In this document: positions 1 to 8,357 of the stretch, piece after piece
Layout: every line of letters begins with the position of its first letter
How positions within the stretch are numbered: the stretch's first letter is position 1
Source: Jiella sonneratiae
GTDB taxonomy: Bacteria > Pseudomonadota > Alphaproteobacteria > Rhizobiales > Rhizobiaceae
Assembly: GCF_017353515.1 (NCBI RefSeq)
Contig: NZ_JAFMPY010000004.1
Coordinates: 310,001 to 374,000, forward strand
DNA length: 64,000 nucleotides
Direction of reading: 5' to 3'
Translations under genes and position numbers: made by a program
Notes under the pieces: model-generated
What the model was told of the DNA's origin: nothing
Database searches by the model: none
What the model saw: the letters and a program-made list of their open reading frames with translations, nothing else

Positions 1-95
1 CGTTGGCAACTATTTGTACGGCCCGATAACGGCGGAACCATTCCGAGCGAAAATTCGATCTTTACACCCTCGTCGATCCTATTTCGCCCCCGCCG

Positions 96-206
96 GATGC
101 CAGGGCGCGTGCCGTGGCATCGGGTGGAGGCGCCGGGTACCGCCCCCGGGTCCGAAAGGCTTATTCCATCGAACGTTTATCGCCATAGCCGGACGAATGC
201 CCGGCA
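96..206 (+). ncRNA. Candidate structured RNA (cluster of hairpins)
   Basis: Three stems occur in a row with no gene over them. A perfect 7-bp stem pairs 96-102 with 115-121. A CCGGG/CCCGG stem pairs 133-137 with 145-149. GCCGG/CCGGC arms lie near 189-205. From memory, the G-rich stretch at 121-190 resembles a conserved segment of alphaproteobacterial two-piece tmRNA (ssrA) loci, but I cannot verify this, and I see no tag reading frame or CCA end. The strand is uncertain because the stems read both ways. If real, the RNA probably begins upstream of the window. Confidence 0.3.
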
Positions 207-564
207 CGCGGAATATAAGGGTGTTGCCGCCCGGTGAAAAGAGGAGCGGGCGATCGTCGCGGTCCGATCTCGCATCAGGGTTGACGCGAAGCGCCGATCC
301 GCCGCCCGCGATCGCGCCGGATCCGCCGCCTGACCCGCCGCGTGACCTGCCGCGTAGCCGGGCGCCGCAGGGACTCTCGACCGTCGGCTGCGATGGTGAA
401 TCGGAAAAAATCGTGGATCGCCGGTCTCGCTTCTCGACTCCCGCGAGGCACTTCGCCATCTCGTTTGGAGGAGCACCGGCGATCTCTTGCCGGATCGACA
501 GTCCCTGATCGCATCGTCGGCGAGGCTTGCCCGCCGGCTTGCGAGCACCCGCGGAAGCGACGCC
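207..564. other. Intergenic region upstream of thyA
   Basis: No reading frame here has a recognisable domain or a good ribosome-binding site. The open frames on both strands look like GC-driven shadows. The stretch presumably holds the thyA promoter, but no clear -35/-10 pair stands out. Confidence 0.4.
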
Positions 565-1359
565 ATGCGGCAGTATCTCGATCTCCTCGACCGCGTCCTC
601 AGCGAGGGCGTCGACAAGAGCGACCGCACCGGCACCGGCACCCGCTCGGTCTTCGGCCACCAGATGCGCTTCGATCTCAGCGCCGGCTTTCCGCTCGTCA
701 CCACCAAGAAGCTGCATATCCGCTCGATTGTCCACGAGCTGCTGTGGTTCCTGAAGGGCGACACCAACATCGCCTATCTGAAAGAGAACGGCGTCAGGAT
801 CTGGGACGAGTGGGCCGACGAGAAGGGCGATCTCGGTCCGGTCTACGGCGCGCAGTGGCGCTCCTGGCCGGACTATCACGGCGGCCACATCGACCAGATC
901 GCCGGTGTCGTCTCGGCGATTCGCCGCAACCCCGATTCGCGCCGGCTGATCGTCTCGGCCTGGAATCCGGCGCTGGTCGACGAGATGGCGCTGCCGCCCT
1001 GCCACTGCCTGTTCCAGTTCTACGTCGCGGAGGGCCGGCTGTCCTGCCAGCTCTACCAGCGCTCGGCCGACGTCTTCCTCGGCGTGCCGTTCAACATCGC
1101 CTCCTACGCGCTGCTGACCGCGATGGTGGCGCAGGTGACGGGGCTTCGGCCCGGCGACTTCGTCCACACCCTCGGCGACGCGCATCTCTACAACGACCAT
1201 CTCGACCAGGCCCGGCTGCAGCTGACGCGCGAGGCGCTGCCCCTGCCGCGGCTGCGGCTGAACCCGGCGATCGACGACCTCTTCGCCTTCCGCTTCGAGG
1301 ACATCGCCGTCGAGGGCTACGAGGCGCATCCGCACATCGCCGCGAAGGTCTCGGCATGA
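565..1359 (+). CDS. thyA: Thymidylate synthase
   Basis: Converts dUMP to dTMP in the cytoplasm, using 5,10-methylenetetrahydrofolate as carbon donor and reductant. The 264-residue product has the standard bacterial ThyA length. It begins [15 protein letters not shown] and contains the [10 protein letters not shown] loop. The catalytic cysteine is Cys146 in the PPCHC motif. An upstream in-frame ATG at 487 would add 26 residues with no family similarity, so the start at 565 is preferred. The stop overlaps the folA start (ATGA). This suggests translational coupling with the enzyme that recycles the dihydrofolate produced here. Confidence 0.97.
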   Translation: MRQYLDLLDRVLSEGVDKSDRTGTGTRSVFGHQMRFDLSAGFPLVTTKKLHIRSIVHELLWFLKGDTNIAYLKENGVRIWDEWADEKGDLGPVYGAQWRSWPDYHGGHIDQIAGVVSAIRRNPDSRRLIVSAWNPALVDEMALPPCHCLFQFYVAEGRLSCQLYQRSADVFLGVPFNIASYALLTAMVAQVTGLRPGDFVHTLGDAHLYNDHLDQARLQLTREALPLPRLRLNPAIDDLFAFRFEDIAVEGYEAHPHIAAKVSA

Positions 1360-1934
1360 CGGGCCGCGTCGCTGCGCTGCCGCTCGTCGCGGTGGTCGCC
1401 ATGGGGCAGAACCGGGTGATCGGCAGGGAAGGGGCGATGCCCTGGCAGGTGCCGAGCGACCTGAAGCGCTATCGCCGGCTCACCATGGGCAAGCCGATGA
1501 TCATGGGCCGCAAGACCCTCGTTTCGATCGGCCGCGTGCTCGACGGACGCGACAGCATCGTCCTGACCCGCGGCGCGGGGCTTCCCTTCGAGGGGGCGCT
1601 TGCGGCGGCATCCAAGGAGGAGGCGCTGGCGCTCGCCGAAGCCTGCGCCCGATCACGCGGCTCGGACGAAATCGTGATTGCCGGCGGCGAGGAGATCTAC
1701 CGCCTGTTCTTCGAGGACCTCGACCGCCTCTACGTCACCGAGGTGATGGCGATGCCGGGCGGCGATGCGCGCTTTCCGGAAATCGATCCCGCGGTCTTCG
1801 AGCCGGTGCTGCGCGAGGAGCCGCAGCGTGGCGAGCGCGACAGCGCCGCGACGCGCTTCGTGATCTACCAGCGGGCCGGCGCCGACCGGGCGCGCAGATG
1901 GCCTGCCGGCGAGGGCGGGCAAACCGAATCGTAA
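1356..1934 (+). CDS. folA: Dihydrofolate reductase
   Basis: Reduces dihydrofolate to tetrahydrofolate with NADPH, regenerating the cofactor spent by ThyA. The protein has 192 residues; the core ends near residue 175, followed by a short Arg/Gly-rich tail. Family marks include the N-terminal [16 protein letters not shown] strand, [11 protein letters not shown] (substrate-binding acidic residue) and [10 protein letters not shown] (NADPH binding). The start codon overlaps the thyA stop by four bases, and thyA-folA is a common bacterial pair. Confidence 0.95.
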   Translation: MTGRVAALPLVAVVAMGQNRVIGREGAMPWQVPSDLKRYRRLTMGKPMIMGRKTLVSIGRVLDGRDSIVLTRGAGLPFEGALAAASKEEALALAEACARSRGSDEIVIAGGEEIYRLFFEDLDRLYVTEVMAMPGGDARFPEIDPAVFEPVLREEPQRGERDSAATRFVIYQRAGADRARRWPAGEGGQTES

Positions 1935-2108
1935 CGCTGCCGGCGCCGGGCGCTCCGAAATCGCCGCAGACGCGTTGAAAGCCAATTTTCCAGTTCTTAT
2001 TAAGGGCGGAGCGCATGTCGGATGCGTGTCTCCGTCGGATCGGAGCCAATCTTCCGTCGCCTTGACTTTCCGGAGCTTTCGACTTTCCGGACGACTGAAA
2101 GGACATCG

Positions 2109-3242
2109 ATGCCCTGGAGCAATCAGACCGGCAACGGCGGCTGGAAAGGCAGCGGAAGCGGCGGGCCCTGGGGCCAGCGCCCGCAGGGACCTCGGCCTTC
2201 CGGCGGCGGGGGCAATTCGCCGGATCTGGAAGACATCCTGCGGCGCGGCCAGGACCGGCTGCGCCGGGCGATGCCGGGCGGCGGCGGTGGCGGCAGCTCG
2301 GCCGCCGGCTGGGTGCTGCTGGTGCTCGCGGTCGCGGTCGTCCTGTGGCTGTTCAAGAGCGTCTATACCGTGCAGCCGGACGAGGTCGGGGTCGAAATGC
2401 TGTTCGGCAAGCCGAAGGCCGAGCTTTCCGAGCCGGGCCTGCATTTCCTGATGTGGCCCTTCGAGACGGTGGACACCGTTCCGGTCGTCGAGAGCCAGAT
2501 CACCCTCGGCTCGAACCAGCGCGGCGACAGCTCCGGCCTGATGCTCTCGGGCGACCAGAACATCGTCGACGTCCAGTTCGCGGTGCTCTACCAGGTCGAC
2601 GATCCCAAGAACTTCCTCTTCGACGTCGAGGACCCGGTGTCGATGCTGCAGCAGGTCTCGGAAAGCGCGATGCGCGAGGTCGTCGGCCGCCGGCCGGTTC
2701 AGGACGTTTTCCGCGACGACCGCGCCGGCATCGCCGAGGAGGTCCGCAAGATCACCCAGGACACGCTCAACAGCTATCAGGCGGGCATCCGCATCAACGC
2801 CATCTCCATCGAGGACGCCGCGCCGCCTTCGCAGGTGGCGGACGCCTTCGACGAGGTGCAGCGCGCCGAGCAGGACGAGGACCGCTTCGTCGAGGAGGCC
2901 AATCTCTACCGCAACCAGCAGATCGGCCAGGCCCGCGGCGAGGCGGCGCAGGTCCGCGAGGACGCCGCCGCCTACAAGAGCCGGGTCACCCAGGAGGCGA
3001 CCGGCGAGGCGCAGCGCTTCTCCTCGGTGCTCGCGGAATACCAGAAGGCGCCGGACGTCACCCGCAAGCGGCTGTTCCTGGAGACGATGGAGGAGGTCCT
3101 GAAGGATTCCTCCAAGGTGATCCTCGACCGCGACGCGGCCGGCGGACAGGGGGTCGTTCCCTATCTGCCGCTCGGCGACCTCGACCGCAACGCGCCGACC
3201 CGCCAGGGCGGCACGGCAGGCAACAAGGGCACGAACAACTGA
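2109..3242 (+). CDS. hflK: HflK, FtsH-associated membrane protease modulator
   Basis: Band-7/SPFH membrane protein that assembles with HflC around FtsH and modulates degradation of membrane proteins. The 377-residue product has a Gly/Pro-rich cytoplasmic N-terminus (residues 1-60), one membrane segment (about 63-82: GWVLLVLAVAVVLWLFKSVY), the SPFH domain and a charged coiled-coil-like region. The start at 2109 follows a GAAAGGA ribosome-binding site. Its stop overlaps the hflC start (TGATG), so the two are translationally coupled. Confidence 0.95.
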   Translation: MPWSNQTGNGGWKGSGSGGPWGQRPQGPRPSGGGGNSPDLEDILRRGQDRLRRAMPGGGGGGSSAAGWVLLVLAVAVVLWLFKSVYTVQPDEVGVEMLFGKPKAELSEPGLHFLMWPFETVDTVPVVESQITLGSNQRGDSSGLMLSGDQNIVDVQFAVLYQVDDPKNFLFDVEDPVSMLQQVSESAMREVVGRRPVQDVFRDDRAGIAEEVRKITQDTLNSYQAGIRINAISIEDAAPPSQVADAFDEVQRAEQDEDRFVEEANLYRNQQIGQARGEAAQVREDAAAYKSRVTQEATGEAQRFSSVLAEYQKAPDVTRKRLFLETMEEVLKDSSKVILDRDAAGGQGVVPYLPLGDLDRNAPTRQGGTAGNKGTNN

Positions 3243-4504
3243 TGGCCAACCGCTTCTATGGAGTCCTGATCGTCCTCGCCGTCGGCGCCCTGCTTCTGTG
3301 GAACTCGATCTTCGTGGTCAACGAGAAGGAACAGGCGATCGTCCTGCGGTTCGGCGAGATCCGCCGCGTCGTCGACGAGCCTGGGCTGTATTTCAAGCTG
3401 CCGCTGTCCTTCCTCGGCGCCGACAACGTCCAGATGCTGCCCGACCGGCTGCTGCGCTTCGACCTCGACGACATCCGCGTCCAGGTCTCCGGCGGCAAGT
3501 TCTACGAGGTCGACGCCTTCCTCGTCTACAACATCGCCGACGCCGCGAAATTCCGGCAGACCGTCTCCGGCTCGGTTCCGCTGGCCGAACAGCGGCTGCG
3601 CACCCGCCTCGACGCGGCGCTGCGCCGCGTCTACGGCCTGCGCGGTTTCGAGGCGGCGCTCTCCAACGAACGCGGCGAGATGATGCGCCAGGTGCGCGAC
3701 GAGATCCGGCCGGACGCGGCGAGCCTCGGCATCGACATCGACGACGTCAGGATCCGGCGCACCGACCTCACCCAGGAGGTCTCGCAGCAGACCTACGACC
3801 GGATGAAGGCCGAGCGCCTCGCCGAGGCTGAGCGGCTGCGGGCACGCGGCCAGGTCGCGGCGCGCGAGATCCGGGCGGCGGCCGACCGCGAGGTGGTCGA
3901 GACCGTCGCCTCGGCCCGCAAGGACGCCGAGATCCTCAAGGGCCAGGGCGACGCCGAGCGCAGCGGCATCTATGCCGGAGCCTATCAGAAGGACCCGGAA
4001 TTCTTCGACTTCTACCGCTCGATGCAGGCCTATCGCACCGCGCTGGAACAGTCCGGCACCACCATGGTGCTGGCGCCGGATTCGGAGTTCTTCCGCTACT
4101 TCAAGCAGGAAGGCGGCAGCGGCGGCTCCGGCCGTTCCGCTCCCGCGACCGGCAACCGGGCGGCCCCGGAGGGCGCGCCGCCGCCCGCCGACCGCTCGAG
4201 CGCCGCCGAGCCTTCCACCTTGGGCAGCGCCGGCACCGCGTCGCAGGGGTCGGGCTCCGGCCCGGCGCCGGCCGCATCGTCGACCGGCGGCGAGGCCGGG
4301 ACGGCGACGGGCAACACGACGGGCGGTACGGCCGGCAACGGTTCGGCGGCTCCTGCGGACGGCCCGTCTGCCGCCGCGGCGACCCGCGCCGAAGCGCCTG
4401 ACGCCGCGCAGCCGTCGGCTTCCGGCGATGCTGCGGGGACGGCCGCGGCGGGCACCGACGAGGCCGAGCGCCTGCCGGGCGCCGACGCCACCACCGTGCG
4501 ATAG
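3242..4504 (+). CDS. hflC: HflC, FtsH-associated membrane protease modulator with a long low-complexity tail
   Basis: Partner of HflK. The product has 420 residues against about 330 in Escherichia coli. Residues 1-289 form the normal protein: an N-terminal membrane anchor (FYGVLIVLAVGALLLWNSIF), the NEKEQAIVLRFGEI motif and the SPFH domain. About 130 residues follow, almost entirely Ala, Gly, Ser, Thr and Pro, with no predicted fold. By E. coli topology this tail would lie in the periplasm. The 1-base overlap with hflK indicates coupled translation. Confidence 0.95.
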   Translation: MANRFYGVLIVLAVGALLLWNSIFVVNEKEQAIVLRFGEIRRVVDEPGLYFKLPLSFLGADNVQMLPDRLLRFDLDDIRVQVSGGKFYEVDAFLVYNIADAAKFRQTVSGSVPLAEQRLRTRLDAALRRVYGLRGFEAALSNERGEMMRQVRDEIRPDAASLGIDIDDVRIRRTDLTQEVSQQTYDRMKAERLAEAERLRARGQVAAREIRAAADREVVETVASARKDAEILKGQGDAERSGIYAGAYQKDPEFFDFYRSMQAYRTALEQSGTTMVLAPDSEFFRYFKQEGGSGGSGRSAPATGNRAAPEGAPPPADRSSAAEPSTLGSAGTASQGSGSGPAPAASSTGGEAGTATGNTTGGTAGNGSAAPADGPSAAAATRAEAPDAAQPSASGDAAGTAAAGTDEAERLPGADATTVR

Positions 4505-4519
4505 CAGGCGGCGCTCGCG

Positions 4520-4705
4520 ATGACCGACTTCTTCGACGCGCTCGGTCTCGTCCTGGTGATCGAGGGCGTCGTCTATTGCCTGTTTCCCGGACTTGCCAAG
4601 CGCCTGGCGCGCGCCGCCTTCGAGACCTCGGCCGAGCGGCTGCGCTATGGCGGCCTCGTCGCCGCCTGCCTCGGCCTCGGCATCGTCTGGATCGCGCGGC
4701 GCTGA
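4520..4705 (+). CDS. DUF2065 family small membrane protein
   Basis: A 61-residue protein with two hydrophobic segments (LGLVLVIEGVVYCLF and LVAACLGLGIVWIA). The length and the position directly after hflKC fit the DUF2065 (YjeT-like) family, which often accompanies these genes. The function is unknown. It starts 15 bases after the hflC stop and is probably in the same operon. Confidence 0.85.
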   Translation: MTDFFDALGLVLVIEGVVYCLFPGLAKRLARAAFETSAERLRYGGLVAACLGLGIVWIARR

Positions 4706-4859
4706 GCCACGCGGCGGCACCGTCCCCGCGGGGCGGGCCGCGCCGGCCCTCACCGGCGGCCGGACGATGCGCCGCCGTCGGCGCTCGTCCGGGCGATCAC
4801 CTTTCCTCCAGATCCGCCCGATCCTCTTGATTAAGTCGGAATTCTCCGCTCCGCTTGGG

Positions 4860-4887
4860 CAAATTGCGCCCGACTCGGCCAAATTGC
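4860..4887 (+). promoter_or_regulatory. Direct repeat upstream of the Do-type protease gene
   Basis: The octamer CAAATTGC occurs at 4860-4867 and again at 4880-4887, exactly 20 bases (two helical turns) apart. It ends about 28 bases before the protease start. This could be a regulator site, but no known consensus was matched. Confidence 0.25.
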
Positions 4888-4915
4888 TGGTCGGCGCCAG
4901 ACCGAAGGACCCGCA

Positions 4916-6622
4916 ATGACCTCGAAGCGCGTTCAGACACCGCTCACCGTCGTGCTGGCCGCGATCATCGCGGGCGCCCTGCCGTTCGGAGCCGCCTCGG
5001 CGCAGGAGGCCGGGACCACCCAGAAAGCCCAGGAGCCGCAGGGAGCGCAGGTTCTTCCGACGCCGCCGACGCCGGAGACGCAGACGTCGCCCGAGCGCAA
5101 GGTGCCGGCGCTGCCGGTGCCGCCGACCGAGGGCGGGGCGACCCGGAAGGCCGAGCCCACCACCGGGGTGGGGACGACGGCGGGCGAGGGCGGCGATTCG
5201 GCGGCGGCCTCGCGGCCGACGCGCTACGGCCCGGTCTCGGTCGCCGACCTCGCCGACAAGCTTCTCGACGCCGTCGTCAACGTCTCTACGTCGCAGGGCG
5301 TCGACCAGCCCGGCCGCGGCATTCCGCCGCTGCAGGCGCCGGAGGGCTCACCGCTTCAGGACTTCTTCGACGACCTCCTGCGCGACAAGACCGGCCCCGG
5401 CGAGCGCAGCGTCCAGTCCCTCGGCTCGGGCTTCGTCATCGATCCCTCGGGCATCATCATCACCAACAACCACGTCATCGGCGACGCCGACACGATCACC
5501 GTCAACTTCCCGAACGGCGACCAGTTCGACGCCGAGCTCCTCGGCAAGGACGCCAAGACCGACATCGCCGTCCTCAAGGTCGACGCCGGCAAGCCGCTGC
5601 CCTTCGTCAATTTCGGCGATTCGGAGGATCTGCGCATCGGCGACTGGGTGATGGCGATCGGCAATCCCTTCGGCCTCGGCGGCTCGGTGTCGATCGGCAT
5701 CGTCTCGGCCCGCGGCCGCAACATCAATGCCGGCCCCTACGACAACTTCATCCAGACCGACGCGGCGATCAACCGCGGCAATTCCGGCGGCCCGCTGTTC
5801 GACATGTTCGGCAACGTCGTCGGCATCAACACCGCGATCATCTCGCCGACCGGCGGCTCGATCGGCATCGGCTTCTCGATCCCCTCGAACCTCGCGGTCA
5901 ACGTCATCGACCAGCTGCGCGAATATGGCGAGACGCGCCGCGGCTGGCTCGGCATCCGCCTGCAGGCGCTCAACGAGGACATCGCCAAGGGGCTCGGCGT
6001 CGACCAGCACCAGGGCGCCGTGGTCATGGGCATCGTGCCGGGCGGGCCGTCCGACAACGGCAGCCTGAAGGTTGGCGACGTGATCGTCTCCTTCGACGGC
6101 CGCAAGGTCGAGGGATCGAACGACCTGCCGCGCATGGTCGCCGAGACCAAGGTCGGCAAGTCCGTCAGGATCGGCATCCTGCGCAAGGGTTCCGTCTCAG
6201 AACCCGCCAAGCCCGAGACCGTCGAGATCACCCTCGGCCGGCTCGAGGACGGCGAGAAGATGATGGCCGAGGACGAGACCCAGAAGCCGCCGGAGGGCGC
6301 CAAGCCGGCGCCGGACGCGGCGGCGGTCGAGGCGCTCGGCATGACGCTCGGCGACGTCGACGACGCAGCGCGCCAGAAGTTCGGCCTCGCCGACGACGCC
6401 TCGGGCGCCGTCGTCACCGCGGTGAAGCCGAACTCGGCGGCGGCGGAAAAGGGCGTCGAGGCCGGCATGCTGATCACCGAGGTGGCGCAGGAACAGGTGG
6501 CGAGCGCCGACGAGGTGAAGGAGAAGATCGGCAAGCTGAAGGAGGAGGGCCGGCGCAACGCGCTGCTGCTTCTCACCGCGACGAACGGCGACGTGCGCTT
6601 CGTCGTGGTGCCGATCGAGTGA
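4916..6622 (+). CDS. degP: Do/DegP-type periplasmic serine protease
   Basis: HtrA-family protease and chaperone that removes misfolded envelope proteins. The product has 568 residues. It has a signal peptide ending near ASAQ (residue 30), then a roughly 70-residue Pro/Thr/Glu-rich linker. The trypsin-like domain carries the catalytic triad His186 (NNHVIGD), Asp216 (KTDIAVLKV) and Ser290 (NRGNSGGP). Two PDZ domains follow. The gene sits 210 bases after the hflKC block, linking cytoplasmic-membrane and periplasmic quality control. Which of DegP, DegQ or MucD it corresponds to cannot be settled from sequence alone. Confidence 0.93.
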   Translation: MTSKRVQTPLTVVLAAIIAGALPFGAASAQEAGTTQKAQEPQGAQVLPTPPTPETQTSPERKVPALPVPPTEGGATRKAEPTTGVGTTAGEGGDSAAASRPTRYGPVSVADLADKLLDAVVNVSTSQGVDQPGRGIPPLQAPEGSPLQDFFDDLLRDKTGPGERSVQSLGSGFVIDPSGIIITNNHVIGDADTITVNFPNGDQFDAELLGKDAKTDIAVLKVDAGKPLPFVNFGDSEDLRIGDWVMAIGNPFGLGGSVSIGIVSARGRNINAGPYDNFIQTDAAINRGNSGGPLFDMFGNVVGINTAIISPTGGSIGIGFSIPSNLAVNVIDQLREYGETRRGWLGIRLQALNEDIAKGLGVDQHQGAVVMGIVPGGPSDNGSLKVGDVIVSFDGRKVEGSNDLPRMVAETKVGKSVRIGILRKGSVSEPAKPETVEITLGRLEDGEKMMAEDETQKPPEGAKPAPDAAAVEALGMTLGDVDDAARQKFGLADDASGAVVTAVKPNSAAAEKGVEAGMLITEVAQEQVASADEVKEKIGKLKEEGRRNALLLLTATNGDVRFVVVPIE

Positions 6623-6725
6623 GCCGTCGCCGGGCACTCGTGCCTTGCCTATCGGGCAGCAGCCGGCGCGCAGGAAAGACCCGTTTTCCTTATCCGGCCG
6701 GAGGAGCGGAGGCCTTTTCGCAATC

Positions 6726-8099
6726 CTACACGGCGAGCTCGTTGTCGGCCTCCTCCTCCTCGGTCTCGTCCGGGACGGCGGTCGCGAGGCCGAAGGTGAG
6801 GACGCCGAGACGGCCGACGATCATCAGCGCGACGAGGATCAGCTTGCCGATGGCGCTGAGCCCGGTGGTCAGGCCCATGGAGAGGCCGACGGTGCCGATC
6901 GCCGAGACCGCCTCGAAGACGATGGCGTCGAATCGTGCCGCCGGTTCCGACAGGCCGAGCAGGAACACCGCGATCGTCAGCGCCCCGCAATAGCAGGCGA
7001 GCGACGTCGTCGCGGCCTGGAGCTGGGCCGGCGGCACCTCGCGCTTGGCGAAGCGCACCGAACTGCGCCCCTTTAGCGTCGAGCGGACGAGACCGATCAG
7101 CGCTGCGAAGGAGGTGGTCTTCAGGCCGCCGCCGGTGCCGGCCGGCGAGGCGCCGACGAACATCAGGAGCAGGAGGACGACGAGCGTCGCATTGGAGACG
7201 CCGCCGACGTTAATGGTGTTGAAGCCGACGGTGGTCGAGGCGCTCATCGCCTGGAAGAAGGCGGCGAGCAGCCGCTCCCAGGCGGGCATGCCGGCGATCG
7301 AGCCTTCGCCGAGGAAGATCAGCAGCGTCCCGGCGACGAGCAGCGTCGCGGTCATCTGGGCGATGACCTTGGTGGTGAAGCCGAAATGCCGGGTCTTGCC
7401 GATGAACCGGCGGACGATGTCGGTGACGACGATGAAGCCCATCGCCCCGAGGATCGACAGCGCGGCGAGCGTCAGGTTGAGCGGAACGTCGGCGACATAG
7501 GGCGCGAAGCTGTCGGAGCGCAGGCTGAAGCCCGCCGTGCAGAAGGCCGAGACCGAGTGGAACACCGCGCTCCAGACCGGCTGGGCCTCGCCGCCCGCCT
7601 TGAGGATCGGATAGAGGGCGAGGGCGCCGAGGATCTCGCAGCCGAGGGTGAAGAGCACGACGGAGCGGATGAACAGCGCCGGCGTGATCGAATCCGGCAG
7701 CGAATAGGCGGTCCTGGCGGTCTTTTCCTGGGTCGCGTTGAGCCGATCGCGGAACGACAGGAACAGGAAGGACGAGCAGGTCATGTAGCCGATGCCGCCG
7801 AGCTGGATCAGGAGGCAGACGAAGACCTGGCCGGTGAAGGTGTAGCTCGAACCGGTGTCGATGGTCGTCAGGCCGGTGGTCGAGACGGCCGAGACGGCGG
7901 TGAACAGCGTGTCGAGCGCCGACAGCGGCTTGGCCTGCGAGACGCCGAGCGAAAGCGCGATCCAGCCGGCGACGACATAGGAGAGATAGCCGAGGAGGAG
8001 GAGCTTCGCCGGCCCGGCCCGTTCGCGCGAGACCTCTGCCGGCGAGGGTTCGACACCGATGGCCGTCTTCAGCGACTGCAGCGATCTCTGGAGGTTCAT
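6726..8099 (-). CDS. TrkH/KtrB-type potassium uptake channel subunit
   Basis: Integral membrane subunit of a Trk/Ktr potassium uptake system. The 457-residue product contains the four pore-loop signatures expected of this family: STTGLTT, CTAGFSL, TTVGFNT and GTVGLSM, between pairs of membrane helices. The start at 8099 (MNLQRSLQS) is chosen because 40 further upstream residues are basic and unlike the family. No TrkA/KtrA regulatory subunit is encoded nearby. It is convergent with the protease gene and stands alone between it and the puf operon. Confidence 0.9.
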   Translation of the reverse strand: MNLQRSLQSLKTAIGVEPSPAEVSRERAGPAKLLLLGYLSYVVAGWIALSLGVSQAKPLSALDTLFTAVSAVSTTGLTTIDTGSSYTFTGQVFVCLLIQLGGIGYMTCSSFLFLSFRDRLNATQEKTARTAYSLPDSITPALFIRSVVLFTLGCEILGALALYPILKAGGEAQPVWSAVFHSVSAFCTAGFSLRSDSFAPYVADVPLNLTLAALSILGAMGFIVVTDIVRRFIGKTRHFGFTTKVIAQMTATLLVAGTLLIFLGEGSIAGMPAWERLLAAFFQAMSASTTVGFNTINVGGVSNATLVVLLLLMFVGASPAGTGGGLKTTSFAALIGLVRSTLKGRSSVRFAKREVPPAQLQAATTSLACYCGALTIAVFLLGLSEPAARFDAIVFEAVSAIGTVGLSMGLTTGLSAIGKLILVALMIVGRLGVLTFGLATAVPDETEEEEADNELAV

Positions 8100-8325
8100 G
8101 GAACGGGCTTTTCCGGCAACGGTCGGAACGTCGGGAGCCCGGTCCCGGCCCGCCGCCGAAGGCGGGGCGCAGGCAAGGCAGGCGACGCGCCGGTTCCGAC
8201 CCGGCCCGGACGCAGCCACGAATCATAGGCGGGAGACGGGCTCCGGCCATCCGCGCCGGCGCGCGGTGCGGCAAAAAAGCCCGCGCCGGAGCCGGCAGAG
8301 CCGATCCGACGCCGGAGGAAGGCCG

Positions 8326-8353
8326 GCCGCCCGCCGGGGAGCGGGCGGGCGGC
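8326..8353 (-). terminator. Hairpin at the 3' end of the puf operon
   Basis: A perfect 10-bp GC stem (8326-8335 with 8344-8353, 8-base loop) lies 5 bases beyond the pufC stop. There is no clean T tract, so it may serve as an mRNA 3' end stabiliser as much as an intrinsic terminator. Confidence 0.6.
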
Positions 8354-8357
8354 GCGC

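Noticed and set aside
342-1355. Extension of folA far upstream in its frame
   Set aside because: This part is the shifted frame of thyA; family similarity to DHFR begins only at 1356.
3161-4882. A 573-residue minus-strand open frame opposite hflC
   Set aside because: It is the antisense of hflC and the DUF2065 gene and has no plausible start or domain.
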